Shown here piece after piece: positions 48,391 to 57,286 of a stretch of DNA of 64,000 nt. The position numbers and the translations under genes were made by a program. Location of the stretch: assembly GCF_943169825.2 (NCBI RefSeq), contig NZ_OW968402.1:744001-808000 (forward strand). The letters run 5' to 3'. The DNA comes from Varibaculum prostatecancerukia. GTDB taxonomy: Bacteria; Actinomycetota; Actinomycetes; Actinomycetales; Actinomycetaceae. The notes beneath the pieces were generated by a model, which did no database searches, was not told where the DNA came from, and saw nothing but the letters and a program-made list of their open reading frames with translations. Each line of letters begins with the position of its first letter. Within the stretch, counting starts at the first letter, position 1.

Positions 48391-49887
48391 ATGAGCGACT
48401 TAATGAAATACGAAGATGCAGTAGCCGAGTTTGATCCGGTATTGGGGCTGGAAGTCCACGTCGAGCTAGGCACCAAAACCAAAATGTTTGATAGCGCCCC
48501 CAATTCTTCGCTGGGTGAACCCAACACCCGGGTAACCCCAGTTTCGGTGGGGTTGCCCGGATCCCTGCCGGTAGCCAATGAGCGGGCAGTGGAATACGCG
48601 ATTAAAATCGGGCTGGCACTGAACTGCGAGATTGCACCTTTCTGTCGGTTCGCGCGCAAAAACTATTTCTATCCCGACCTGGCGAAGGCCTACCAGATTT
48701 CCCAATACGATGAGCCCATAGCCCATGACGGATACGTGGATGTAGAACTCGAGGATGGGGAAATCTTCCGGGTCAATATTGAACGCGCCCATATGGAAGA
48801 GGATGCCGGCAAGAACACCCATATCGGGGGAGAAGCCGGCCGTATCCAAGGCGCCGCCTATTCCCTGGTCGACTATAACCGCGCCGGGGTACCGCTGGTA
48901 GAAATCGTTTCGCGTCCTATCGAGGGCGCAGGAGCTAAAACCCCGCAGGTAGCGGCGGCTTATGTGCGCACTTTGCGGGATATTTTCCGGGCTTTGGACG
49001 TTTCGGAGGCGCGGATGGAACGCGGAAACGTGCGCGCTGACGTGAATGTGTCTTTGCGACCCAGCCCCGATGCGCCGCTAGGAACCCGGACTGAGACCAA
49101 GAACGTGAACTCGTTTAAGGCCATCGAAAAGGCGGTTACCTTTGAGATTCGCCGCCAGGCGAAGATTCTTTCTGAAGGCGGTAAAGTAATCCAGGAAACT
49201 CGTCACTGGCACGAGGATAGCTCCTCTACCTCTGCCGGGCGGGAAAAATCCGATGCCGAAGATTACCGTTACTTCCCGGAACCGGATTTAGTGCCGGTGG
49301 CTCCCGCGAAAGAATGGGTTGAAGAGTTGCGTGCCAACCTGCCGGAACTGCCGGTAGCCAGACGCCGCCGCCTGCGCGAAGAATACGGTTTTTCCGATAT
49401 GGAAATGCGGGATGTAGTAAACGCTGACGCATTAGATATTATCGAGGCCACGGTAGCAGCGGGTGCCGCGCCGCAGGCTGCGCGCAAATGGTGGATGGGG
49501 GAGATTTCCCGCATCGCTAAAGAAAAGAATCTGGAGCTCGAAAAGGTAGCGGCCACTCCCTCCGATGTAGCGCAGCTACAAGACCTGGTAGACCAGGGCA
49601 AACTCAACGACAAATTAGCCCGTAAAGTCATTGCCGGAGTACTTGAAGGCGAAGGCACCCCCGCAGAAGTAATGAAAGCGCGGGGACTCGAAATCGTGCG
49701 GGACACCGCTGCCCTCCAGGCCGCAGTTGCCCAAGTGATTGCGGATAACCCGAAAGTGGTAGAGCAAATCAAAGGCGGCAAAGTCAAGGCGATTGGCGCC
49801 CTCATGGGGGGCGTTATGCGTGCCACCAAGGGGCAGGCTGACGCCGGTGAAGCTCGCGAAATGATTCTTAAGCAAATCAACGGCTAA
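48391..49887 (+). CDS. gatB: Asp/Glu-tRNA amidotransferase subunit B
   Basis: The 498-residue subunit activates the aminoacyl end of the tRNA and holds the tRNA. The N-terminal cradle domain has Gly-Leu-Glu-Val-His-Val-Glu-Leu and Tyr-Phe-Tyr-Pro-Asp-Leu-x-Lys blocks; the C-terminal YqeY-like domain ends in Ala-Thr-Lys-Gly-Gln-Ala-Asp. ATG 48391 has AGGAG upstream. This is the last gene before the 650-base gene-free region. Confidence 0.97.
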   Translation: MSDLMKYEDAVAEFDPVLGLEVHVELGTKTKMFDSAPNSSLGEPNTRVTPVSVGLPGSLPVANERAVEYAIKIGLALNCEIAPFCRFARKNYFYPDLAKAYQISQYDEPIAHDGYVDVELEDGEIFRVNIERAHMEEDAGKNTHIGGEAGRIQGAAYSLVDYNRAGVPLVEIVSRPIEGAGAKTPQVAAAYVRTLRDIFRALDVSEARMERGNVRADVNVSLRPSPDAPLGTRTETKNVNSFKAIEKAVTFEIRRQAKILSEGGKVIQETRHWHEDSSSTSAGREKSDAEDYRYFPEPDLVPVAPAKEWVEELRANLPELPVARRRRLREEYGFSDMEMRDVVNADALDIIEATVAAGAAPQAARKWWMGEISRIAKEKNLELEKVAATPSDVAQLQDLVDQGKLNDKLARKVIAGVLEGEGTPAEVMKARGLEIVRDTAALQAAVAQVIADNPKVVEQIKGGKVKAIGALMGGVMRATKGQADAGEAREMILKQING

Positions 49888-50007
49888 TTCCCGTATTTTG
49901 CGCGGGTACTACTTGCGGGGTATGCGCCGGGGCGGATTTCGCCTCCCGCCCTAAAAACTGGATGTAGATACTACGTACGCGCGGGGGAGAGATTTTTCCT
50001 CCCGCCC

Positions 50008-50045
50008 AAGAATTCGGAAAACGTAGCGACGTTTTCCGAATTCTT
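50008..50045. terminator. long perfect hairpin after gatB
   Basis: AAGAATTCGGAAAACGT (50008-50024) and its exact complement (50029-50045) form a 17-bp stem with an AGCG loop. The stem ends in TTCTTATG, not a strong T run. It is 120 bases after gatB and inside the repeat cluster. It could act as a terminator for either side or be part of the repeat region. Confidence 0.55.
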
Positions 50046-50386
50046 ATGCCCACCGCACCCACTCGGATAAAATCTCTCCCCCGCGCTTATTTCGGATTAT
50101 TCTCGCCGTCCGCATCCTCTTGCTAAGACCGGTCTGCAGGGTTCACTCGGATAAAGTCTTTTCTCCGCGCTACAAAGGCAAACACAACCGTAATTTTGGA
50201 CTAAATGAGGCTCGTTTCCGCGGTAATCCCCGCTTCATAAGGCATGGGTAACTGGCGTAAATTTCCTGCACATGAAACGCAAACGCGCGAGGGCGGATTT
50301 ATGCCGAGCAGACAGACTTCACATCGATAGCTGTCAGATTCGGAAACTCAGTCTTCAGTTCTTGAAACCTATAAGTCTCCGGGCGT

Positions 50387-50423
50387 AAAACTCGTAAAAG
50401 ACCCTGGTCTTTTGCGAGTTTTT
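50387..50423 (+). terminator. long hairpin with T run in the repeat region
   Basis: AAAACTCGTAAAAGACC (50387-50403) pairs with GGTCTTTTGCGAGTTTT (50406-50422) with a single G-U wobble, ending in TTTTT. It resembles an intrinsic terminator on the plus strand, and because the stem starts AAAA it also ends in Ts on the minus strand. Confidence 0.5.
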
Positions 50424-50536
50424 GGGCAGGAGGCGAAATCCGCCCTCGTGCGTACGTATCTACACGGAGTTTGGGCGGGAGGAAAAATCTCTCCTTCGCG
50501 CATAAATCCGCCCCCGCGCCTTCGAGAACCTCGCTG

Positions 50537-51064
50537 CTACTGGGCGATTGCTGTTAACGCCTGTTGGTAGACTTGCTGGTCTTCTGGGCTGAAACAGCAG
50601 ATAATGACGGATTTTAGGGTGGAGGGGGAGGCGGAGAAGTCTTCGATTTCCTTGAGGGCAATCGCGGCGGCCTGATCTATGGGGAAGCGGTAGACCCCGG
50701 TTGAAATCGAGGGGAACGCGATAGAACGGCAGTGATTTTCCGCGGCCAGGTGTAAGCAGTTGCGCCAACAGGATGCTAGCTGATCGGCTTCTCGGCTACC
50801 TCCTCCATGCCAAACCGGGCCGGGAGTGTGAATCACGTATTTGGCGGGCAAGTTGTAGCCCCCAGTAATCTTGGCTTCCCCGGTGCGCGCCCCACCCAGC
50901 GTCCGGCATTCTTGCAGCAGACCGGGGCCGGCTGCGCGGTGAATAGCGCCGTCTACGCCTCCTCCTCCCAAGAGGGAAGTATTAGCTGCGTTTACAATTA
51001 CGTCTACTTCTAAGGTAGTGATATCGGATAAAATTACCTCTACCTGCAGTTTTCCTAGTTGCAT
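50537..51064 (-). CDS. macrodomain protein, O-acetyl-ADP-ribose deacetylase-like
   Basis: The 175-residue protein is a single macrodomain of the YmdB type: Asp-Ile-Thr-x-Leu, Val-Asn-Ala-Ala-Asn-x-x-Leu-Leu-Gly-Gly-Gly-Gly-Val-Asp-Gly-Ala-Ile near residues 24-42, and Ser-Ile-Ser-Thr-Gly-Val-Tyr-x-Phe-Pro near 120. These residues bind ADP-ribose and remove acetyl or ADP-ribosyl groups. It overlaps the msrA stop by 10 bases and is translated after it. Both are on the minus strand, ending at the repeat cluster. Confidence 0.93.
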   Translation of the reverse strand: MQLGKLQVEVILSDITTLEVDVIVNAANTSLLGGGGVDGAIHRAAGPGLLQECRTLGGARTGEAKITGGYNLPAKYVIHTPGPVWHGGGSREADQLASCWRNCLHLAAENHCRSIAFPSISTGVYRFPIDQAAAIALKEIEDFSASPSTLKSVIICCFSPEDQQVYQQALTAIAQ

Positions 51065-51576
51065 TTCATTAGTCCATTATCTTTGATTGAGCAGTACCCA
51101 AAGGGATTCTTTTCTAGGTAGCGTTGATGATATTCCTCAGCCGGGTAAAAGACGGGAAGCTGAGTGGCAGTCGAGATTTGGGTGACTGGCTCGGCGCCGT
51201 AGAGGTCTAAGATTCGGTGTTTGAATTCTAAACGCACTGCCTGAGCTGCATGTTCTTGAGCCGCAGTAGTTGGGAAAATCTGGGAGCGGTATTGGGAACC
51301 AACATCGCCGCCCTGACGGTTACGGGTGGTGGGGTTGTGGTGGGAGAAAAATATCTCGAGCAACTGGAGGTAACCGACTTGCGCAGGGTCAAAATCTACG
51401 CGTACCGTTTCCGCATGACCGGTAGTGTCAGTACAAACCTGCTGGTAGCTGGGATTCTCGGTACTTCCTCCCATATAGCCGACCGCGGTTTGGATAACCC
51501 CGGGGATGCGCGCAAACAGGCGCTCTGCTCCCCAAAAACACCCCATCGCGAAATAAGCAGTCTCGGTAGTTGCCAT
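51055..51576 (-). CDS. msrA: peptide methionine-S-sulfoxide reductase
   Basis: The 173-residue enzyme repairs oxidised methionine. The catalytic Cys13 lies in Gly-Cys-Phe-Trp-Gly, followed by Val-Gly-Tyr-x-Gly-Gly and, near residue 80, His-Asn-Pro-Thr-Thr (His-Asp in many homologues). No Cys pair is obvious near the C-terminus except one Cys at the end region, so the recycling mechanism is unclear. Start ATG 51576; the gene ends over the start of the macrodomain gene. Confidence 0.95.
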   Translation of the reverse strand: MATTETAYFAMGCFWGAERLFARIPGVIQTAVGYMGGSTENPSYQQVCTDTTGHAETVRVDFDPAQVGYLQLLEIFFSHHNPTTRNRQGGDVGSQYRSQIFPTTAAQEHAAQAVRLEFKHRILDLYGAEPVTQISTATQLPVFYPAEEYHQRYLEKNPFGYCSIKDNGLMKCN

Positions 51577-51627
51577 AGTTTCAGTATAGGGGGAGAGAAG
51601 TCGCTACTTCCGGTAGTAGTCAGGTAT

Positions 51628-52467
51628 TTATTCCAAAAAGTCGTCGGTAACCGGAATTAGCTGCGGGTATTTGGGGCTGCGCCCGTCTCCGGAGGAGCGT
51701 CCTCGAGAATGGCGTTTTACCCAAGGCCAGAGATGATCCTTTGCCCAAGCAATATTTTCCGAGGCAGCAAAACGGTCTTTGCCCGCAGCAGCCGGGGTTT
51801 GGTAGTCCGGATCAGCAACCGACTGCCCTAATGCTTCTAGGGCGGCGTTCATCATTATCCGGTGTCCTTCTCCGGTTAGATGTAAGCGATCGGGCGCCCA
51901 CAGGGCAGTATCGCGAAGCGAGCGGAGCCCCCATTGATCTATCACATAGCATCCGTGGCGACGCGCAAGCGACCAAAGATTAGAGTTGAAGACAGCCACC
52001 GTAGACCTAGTAAGCCCCAATATCGGGGAGTGATGCGGATCGTATTGGGCGCAAAGTATTACTTCGATCCCCTGCGAACGAGCCTTGACCACCATTTCTT
52101 CTAACAGCTCCGTCACTTTATCTGCCGAAGAACCGGGACGAATCATATCGTTACCACCGGCAACAATAGATAACAGCGCCGGTTTCATCGCGATGGCGAC
52201 GTCTAATTGTTCCTGGTTTACCTGGCCAATAAGTTTTCCCCGCACCGCCAAGTTAGCATATTTCAGAGGCTCCCGGCCGGCGGAAATTCGGCGTTGAGAG
52301 AGTTCCATAGCCAAGCGGTCAGCCCACCCTACGTAGAGGGGGTCGTCGCTGTCATCTTCCAGGGGGTCAGTCATTCCCTCGGTGAAAGAATCCCCAATCG
52401 CTACAAAACTATCCCAAGGAGGAATCACCGGGGATGCTGCTTTATTGTCCTTATCAGTTGTCTTCAC
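51628..52467 (-). CDS. SGNH/GDSL-family hydrolase
   Basis: The 279-residue protein has the SGNH blocks: Ile-Gly-Asp-Ser-Phe-Thr-Glu-Gly near residue 24 (Ser nucleophile), Gly-Lys-Leu-Ile, Gly-Gly-Asn-Asp near 109, and Asp-Arg-Leu-His-Leu-Thr-x-x-Gly-His near 193 with the Asp-x-x-His dyad. No signal peptide or membrane helix is visible, so it is probably cytoplasmic, which differs from the membrane SGNH protein at the left edge. The GTG start at 52467 has no strong upstream site. Likely an esterase or lipase; substrate unknown. Confidence 0.9.
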   Translation of the reverse strand: MKTTDKDNKAASPVIPPWDSFVAIGDSFTEGMTDPLEDDSDDPLYVGWADRLAMELSQRRISAGREPLKYANLAVRGKLIGQVNQEQLDVAIAMKPALLSIVAGGNDMIRPGSSADKVTELLEEMVVKARSQGIEVILCAQYDPHHSPILGLTRSTVAVFNSNLWSLARRHGCYVIDQWGLRSLRDTALWAPDRLHLTGEGHRIMMNAALEALGQSVADPDYQTPAAAGKDRFAASENIAWAKDHLWPWVKRHSRGRSSGDGRSPKYPQLIPVTDDFLE

Positions 52468-52560
52468 GCTTCCAGCCTAAGCGCCAAGAAAACTATCTGC
52501 AATGGTTACGTAGAACTCGAAAATGGGCATTAGCCACCCGAAACCATCAGGGCGGGGAAT

Positions 52561-52599
52561 AAAAAATATCCCACTACCTGGGGCAGTGAGATATTTTTT
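52561..52599 (-). terminator. intrinsic terminator of rpsT
   Basis: AAAAAATATC (52561-52570) with GATATTTTTT (52590-52599), extended by CACT/AGTG across one mismatch, forms a long stem ending in six T on the minus strand, 55 bases after the rpsT stop. It also ends in T on the plus strand. Confidence 0.85.
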
Positions 52600-52653
52600 C
52601 CGGCAACGCACCTTAAAGTGTCGCTGCCAGGAAGTTAAACGCTAGAAAAGCGG

Positions 52654-52920
52654 TTACTTCTCCATGGAGTTAACCAGCTTCGCCAGTTTCGACTTGCGGT
52701 TAGCCGCCTGGTTACGGTGGATAATCTTCTTTTGCGCGGCGCGATCCATTTTCTGGCTGGTCACGCGCAATTCAGATTCTGCCAACTGGACATCGCCAGC
52801 TGCCACCGCTTCGCGGGTACGACGTACCAGCGTCTTCAGCTCGGACTTTACCGAGCGGTTACGCAAACGGCGCTTTTCGTTAGTACGATTACGCTTCTTC
52901 TGAGACTTAATATTTGCCAA
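52654..52920 (-). CDS. rpsT: 30S ribosomal protein S20
   Basis: The 88-residue basic, mostly helical protein is S20, which binds 16S rRNA early in assembly. It starts Ala-Asn-Ile-Lys-Ser-Gln-Lys-Lys-Arg, and has Arg-Asn-Arg-Ser-Val-Lys-Ser-Glu and [11 protein letters not shown]. The start is TTG 52920, with a GAGAGTGAAA upstream; the frame extends 24 codons further, but S20 proteins do not. Rare TTG starts are typical of rpsT in many bacteria, where it limits translation. It is followed by a terminator. Confidence 0.97.
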   Translation of the reverse strand: MANIKSQKKRNRTNEKRRLRNRSVKSELKTLVRRTREAVAAGDVQLAESELRVTSQKMDRAAQKKIIHRNQAANRKSKLAKLVNSMEK

Positions 52921-53213
52921 TTTTTCACTCTCTATGAGTACTAATATTCGGTCCAGAGGGCTGAGCCGGATTCGGACTGGCGTGTGGGGCACGCTGGCAA
53001 GAAACCGGCAAGACTAAAGCCGACCGGGGCTAAAGTCCGCAAATCAGTCTAACAGGCACGCAGCCGCTAGCGCTAAAAAAATCGGCGGTGGTAATCAAGT
53101 TCACTTCCCCAGCCGTCTCCAAAGCTAGTTTTTGCGCCTTTAGTGAGGATTGCGGCGTCCTCGCTAACGGTTCTTGACCGCTAAACCTGACTAAACTATC
53201 CCTCCAACGCTTC

Positions 53214-53645
53214 TTAACGCCGTCCCTGATTAGGGTTGCGTCCGCGCAGCCGATCCAACTGGCGCCGTTCTTTCTTGGTCGGCCGCCCACTGCCGGCATC
53301 GCGGCGAGGCAAAGCCGGCAGGGAAAGTTTCGGAAGCCGCTGCGGAGTTAAATCCTCATAGGCTAAACGTGCCAAAGGATAGCTCACCCTGCGTTCCAGC
53401 AGTTGTTTGACCTGCAAAATATGGTCAAAGCCCCCGATACGCACCACTACCTGGTCACCTAGCCGTACCGGAGAAGATGCCTTGGCGCTTTTTCCATTGA
53501 TTTTCACGTGTCCGGCTTTACAAGCCTTGGCCGCTGCGGAACGGGTTTTATATTTGCGTACTGACCACACCCAAATATCGGCACGCACAGAGCCAGCATT
53601 AGCAGTTCCGGCGACTTCGCCCTCGCCGCGTTCTTCGGTTCCCAT
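53214..53645 (-). CDS. S4-domain RNA-binding protein
   Basis: The 143-residue protein has an S4 RNA-binding domain (about 20-90): Val-Arg-Ala-Asp-Ile-Trp-Val-Trp, Arg-Ser-Ala-Ala-Ala-Lys-Ala-Cys-Lys-Ala-Gly-His-Val, and Val-Arg-Leu-Gly-Asp. A basic, Pro/Arg-rich tail with Lys-Lys-Glu-Arg-Arg follows. It resembles Hsp15/RqcP-type proteins, which bind the large subunit with nascent-chain tRNA during rescue. ATG 53645 is preferred; TTG 53666 would add seven residues and lacks an advantage. Upstream of rpsT on the same strand, 290 bases away. Confidence 0.82.
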   Translation of the reverse strand: MGTEERGEGEVAGTANAGSVRADIWVWSVRKYKTRSAAAKACKAGHVKINGKSAKASSPVRLGDQVVVRIGGFDHILQVKQLLERRVSYPLARLAYEDLTPQRLPKLSLPALPRRDAGSGRPTKKERRQLDRLRGRNPNQGRR

Positions 53646-53816
53646 CTGGTTTCCGCCGCTCCTCAAGTCACTAAGTCCTAAATCTCCCGGTTTTTACGGT
53701 AGTTTTCTATTTTTCATTCTAGAGGTTAGCGCTTCTACTCCCCGCCGTGGGCGCAAATGGCGTAACCTTAGAGGAGAGGATTATTGCCCCATAGGGGTGT
53801 TGAGGAAAGGAATAAA

Positions 53817-55367
53817 TTGGTACCGAATCCAATTCCCGCTGCCAAGTTGCCCAATGGGCGGGTTCCTTTGAACATTTTGGAGCTTGCTCCGCTGTCTACC
53901 GGGATGACCCGCAAAGAGGCGCTGGATACTTCCCTAAACCTGGCGAAGAACGCTGACCGTTTGGGTTACACCCGACTATGGGTGGCAGAACACCATGGTT
54001 CCCAAGTCTTTATGTGTTCGGCTTCGTCGGTTATCATCACCCGCGCCTTGGAAAACACTACTCGCCTGCGGGTAGGTGCCGGCGGGGTAATGCTGCCCAA
54101 CTGGGCGCCGCTGACAGTGGCAGAAACCTACGGAACGCTTTACACCATCTATGACGGGCGCGTGGATCTGGGACTAGGGCGCGCTCCCGGCACCGATCCG
54201 GCTACGGCCAGAGCGCTACACCGGGGTTCCAGTGAGCCTGCCTATTTCGAGGAAGACCTAGAGGAGCTCGCCACCTATCTTTCGGATCAAAAATCGGTGG
54301 TTCACTCCGGGGTAGTTTCCGGGGCAGAAGCCTCGATACTCGGGATTGAAGTTATCGGTGTGGATCGCCCCTATACTCGGGTACGCGCGATTCCCGGTGA
54401 AGGTACCGCCATTCCCATGTGGATGCTTTCCTCATCTTCGGCCGGGGCTAAAGTAGCTGCTGACCTGGGGATGCCCTATGTGTTCGGCGGGCATTTCGCC
54501 CCCTACAACGTCGATGAGGCGATCGAGATTTATCGGCGTGAGTTCAACGCCCAAGCCCCCACCGCCATGGTGGATCATCCGGTAGTGATGATGGGAATGA
54601 ACGTGATGTGCAACGAGGACGAGGCGGAAGCCAAGTACCAGTTCAGCACTACCCAACAGGTGCAGGGCAATGTGCTTTCAGGTCGTCCCGGTACTCTCAC
54701 TCCGCCTACCGATGATCTGGATGCTACTTTGGGTGAAAAACTAGCTAATCGGGTGCGGGCGCTGCCTTCTATTCACGCGGTCGGTACCCCGGAGCAAGTA
54801 GTCGAAAAGATGGATTGGGTATCCCGTAAGTACATGGTGGACGAGATTATCACCGTTACTCACGCCTATGATCCCCAGGTGCGCATTCACTCTCTAGAGT
54901 TGGTGGCTAAAGAATGGGGACTGCCGATTTTGCCAGAAAACGGCGAAGAAGAGGCCGCAGAACCAGCCTCCCAAACCCCGGAACCCGAAGTGGTAGAGGT
55001 TAAAGAGGAAAAGCCGGAAGAAAAATCGGAGCCGCGAGCTGCTTCTCGCAATCGTCCTGCCGTCTACGGGCCGGTGCATCGCAGCGAGCGCAAGAAGCCT
55101 GTGCTCAAGGGTACGGCCACTTCTGCAGCTAAAACTGCAGCTAGTGGTGAGGATGCGGAAAAAGCTCCCGTAAAGAAAGCTCCCGCCAAGAAAACTACTG
55201 CCCGCAAGAAACCCGCTACCCGGAAACCGGCAGCAAAAACCACTACTAAGGCAAAGCCGGCAGCAAAAACTGCCGCCAAGGCCGGGGCAGACACCGACAA
55301 GACGACTGCCTCAGGTAAGAGCACCGCTCGCACCCGTACTCGGCGCAAACCGAGTGCTCGCAGTTAG
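53817..55367 (+). CDS. luciferase-like flavin monooxygenase with Lys/Ala-rich tail
   Basis: The first about 375 residues form a bacterial luciferase-like (LLM) flavin-dependent oxidoreductase: Leu-Trp-Val-Ala-Glu-His-His-Gly near residue 55, Val-Gly-Ala-Gly-Gly-Val-Met-Leu-Pro-Asn, and Gly-Arg-Val-Asp-Leu-Gly-Leu-Gly-Arg-Ala-Pro-Gly. The remaining about 140 residues are Lys-, Ala-, Thr-, Pro-rich and resemble the tails of histone H1-like proteins or other basic tails; an acidic Glu-rich part comes first. Such a tail is unusual on this enzyme. TTG 53817 (GAGGAAAGG six bases upstream) is used; TTG 53784 also has a site (GAGGAG, seven bases) and would add 11 residues. Substrate unknown. Confidence 0.85.
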   Translation: MVPNPIPAAKLPNGRVPLNILELAPLSTGMTRKEALDTSLNLAKNADRLGYTRLWVAEHHGSQVFMCSASSVIITRALENTTRLRVGAGGVMLPNWAPLTVAETYGTLYTIYDGRVDLGLGRAPGTDPATARALHRGSSEPAYFEEDLEELATYLSDQKSVVHSGVVSGAEASILGIEVIGVDRPYTRVRAIPGEGTAIPMWMLSSSSAGAKVAADLGMPYVFGGHFAPYNVDEAIEIYRREFNAQAPTAMVDHPVVMMGMNVMCNEDEAEAKYQFSTTQQVQGNVLSGRPGTLTPPTDDLDATLGEKLANRVRALPSIHAVGTPEQVVEKMDWVSRKYMVDEIITVTHAYDPQVRIHSLELVAKEWGLPILPENGEEEAAEPASQTPEPEVVEVKEEKPEEKSEPRAASRNRPAVYGPVHRSERKKPVLKGTATSAAKTAASGEDAEKAPVKKAPAKKTTARKKPATRKPAAKTTTKAKPAAKTAAKAGADTDKTTASGKSTARTRTRRKPSARS

Positions 55368-55435
55368 CGTTCGGTGTCCCTAGGCAATAGGATGGCGCCG
55401 ACAAGGCACCCAGATTTAATAGGAAGAAAATAGGA

Positions 55436-57283
55436 TTGGCTAATAGCGATCGGGATTTAGGAATCGCCCCCGCTAATACGGATCCCCAGCGGATTCGTAA
55501 CTTTTGCATCATTGCCCATATCGATCACGGGAAATCTACTCTTGCTGACCGGATGTTGGGGGATACCGGGGTAGTTTCCGAACGGGAGATGCGCGAACAG
55601 TATCTGGATCGTATGGATATTGAGCGCGAACGGGGAATCACCATTAAATCCCAGGCAGTGCGGATGCCTTGGCAGGTGGGTGATACCCATTATGTCCTGA
55701 ATATGATTGACACCCCCGGTCACGTGGATTTTTCCTATGAGGTATCCCGCTCCCTAGCTGCTTGCGAGGGCGCGATTCTGCTGATTGATGCTTCCCAGGG
55801 GATTGAGGCGCAAACCCTCGCCAACCTGTATATGGCGATGGAACATGACCTGGTGATTATTCCGGTGCTTAACAAGATTGACCTTCCAGCGGCGCAACCA
55901 GAGCGTTGCGCCGAGGAAATCGCGGGCCTGCTCGGGGGCTCTCCTGAGGACTGCCTGCGAGTTTCTGCGAAGACCGGGGAGGGTGTGCCAGAGCTACTTG
56001 ACCGGATTGTGGCCGAGGTTCCCGCACCGAAATCTGATAGCAGCCAGGCGCGCGCCCTGATTTTCGATTCCATCTATGACACCTATCGCGGGGTTGTTAC
56101 CTATGTGCGAATGATGGATGGCAATCTCAAAAAGGGGCAGCGGGTCAAGATGATGGCCACTGGATCCGAACATGAACTTTTGGAGATCGGGGTGATTTCC
56201 CCGGAGCCCACCCCGGCGGAGGGTCTGGGGCCGGGAGAGGTCGGCTACCTGATTACCGGCGCCAAAGATGTGCGGCTGTCTAAAGTCGGTGATACGGTAA
56301 CCAGCGCTAAAGACCCGGCTAGCGAGATTCTTCCCGGCTATCAAGAACCTAAACCTATGGTTTATTCTGGGATTTATCCGGTAGATGGGGATGATTTTCC
56401 GGATTTACGCGAGGCGCTAGACCGTTTGCAGCTAAACGATGCCGCGATTACTTTTGAACCCGAAACCTCCGTGGCCTTGGGGTTTGGTTTCCGTTGCGGA
56501 TTTTTAGGGCTACTGCACCTAGAGATTGTTAAAGAGCGCCTGGAGCGGGAAGCGGGACTGTCGATTATCGCCACCGCGCCCTCGGTGATTTATCAAGTCA
56601 CCCAGGAGGACGGCACGGAACTGGAAGTCACTAACCCTTCCGAATACCCGGACGGAAAAGTCCTGGACGTGCAAGAACCAGTGGTAGAAGCTACCGTTTT
56701 AACCCCGAATGATTATGTGGGGCGGGTAATGGAGCTGTGCCAGGGACGGCGGGGCACCCTGGGGAAAATGGAGTATCTGTCCTCTGATCGGGTAGAGATG
56801 CATTACCGATTGCCGCTAGCGGAAATCGTGTTTGACTTCTTTGACCAGTTGAAATCAAAAACGCGGGGCTTTGCCTCTTTGGACTATCACGAGGCCGGTA
56901 CCCAATCCGCTGACCTGGTGAAAGTCGATGTTTTACTAAATGGTGATGTCGTTGATGCCTTCAGTGCGATCGTGCATCGGGACGCGGCCTATTCCTACGG
57001 GGATAAGATGACGCGGCGGCTAAAAGAGTTGATTCCTCGTCAGCAGTTTGAGATTCCGGTGCAGGCAGCGGTAGGTTCGCGGATTATTGCCCGGCAAACC
57101 ATCCGGGCACTGCGCAAAGATATGCTCGCGAAATGCTACGGCGGAGATATCTCCCGTAAACGCAAGCTTCTAGAAAAACAGAAGGCCGGAAAGAAACGGA
57201 TGAAAGCGGTGGGCGCGGTGGAAATCCCGAACTCGGCTTTCATCGAGGCCATAACCCAAGATACTCCCACGGGAAAGGGGTAA
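55436..57283 (+). CDS. lepA: elongation factor 4 (LepA)
   Basis: The 615-residue translational GTPase can move ribosomes back by one step and helps under stress. G1 is His-Ile-Asp-His-Gly-Lys-Ser-Thr, then Arg-Glu-Arg-Gly-Ile-Thr-Ile-Lys-Ser, Asp-Thr-Pro-Gly-His-Val-Asp-Phe, and Asn-Lys-Ile-Asp-Leu-Pro (G4). The C-terminal domain specific to LepA, with [12 protein letters not shown], ends the protein. TTG 55436 follows AGGAAGAAAATAGGA. It precedes trmB and hemW, a frequent order in actinobacteria. Confidence 0.97.
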   Translation: MANSDRDLGIAPANTDPQRIRNFCIIAHIDHGKSTLADRMLGDTGVVSEREMREQYLDRMDIERERGITIKSQAVRMPWQVGDTHYVLNMIDTPGHVDFSYEVSRSLAACEGAILLIDASQGIEAQTLANLYMAMEHDLVIIPVLNKIDLPAAQPERCAEEIAGLLGGSPEDCLRVSAKTGEGVPELLDRIVAEVPAPKSDSSQARALIFDSIYDTYRGVVTYVRMMDGNLKKGQRVKMMATGSEHELLEIGVISPEPTPAEGLGPGEVGYLITGAKDVRLSKVGDTVTSAKDPASEILPGYQEPKPMVYSGIYPVDGDDFPDLREALDRLQLNDAAITFEPETSVALGFGFRCGFLGLLHLEIVKERLEREAGLSIIATAPSVIYQVTQEDGTELEVTNPSEYPDGKVLDVQEPVVEATVLTPNDYVGRVMELCQGRRGTLGKMEYLSSDRVEMHYRLPLAEIVFDFFDQLKSKTRGFASLDYHEAGTQSADLVKVDVLLNGDVVDAFSAIVHRDAAYSYGDKMTRRLKELIPRQQFEIPVQAAVGSRIIARQTIRALRKDMLAKCYGGDISRKRKLLEKQKAGKKRMKAVGAVEIPNSAFIEAITQDTPTGKG

Positions 57284-57286
57284 ATC

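Larger units (their letters stand above)
49924..50520. repeat. cluster of eight degenerate 23-29 bp repeats in a gene-free region
   Basis: The 649 bases between gatB and the macrodomain gene hold no convincing gene. They contain eight copies of an element with a core like GCGCGNGGGVGRGATTTWT: plus strand at 49924-49951, 49979-50007 and 50285-50308; minus strand at 50060-50086, 50144-50170, 50424-50452, 50473-50501 and 50498-50520. Copies fall into two kinds by right flank: CCTCCCGCCC (49924, 49979, 50424, 50473) and CCGAG (50060, 50144, 50285), with 50498 cut short. In the pairs 49924/49979 and 50424/50473 the 22-28 bases between copies are also similar (containing TGTAGATAC and GTACG), so the two pairs form a long inverted repeat. 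The type is unknown; it is not a CRISPR. Confidence 0.8.

Noticed and set aside
50126-50135. Palindrome AGACCGGTCT in the repeat region
   Set aside because: A 10-base palindrome is expected by chance in a window of this size, and it has no relation to the repeats.
49924-50520. CRISPR array
   Set aside because: Copies vary in sequence and orientation and the sequences between some copies are similar to each other, unlike spacers; no cas gene in the window.
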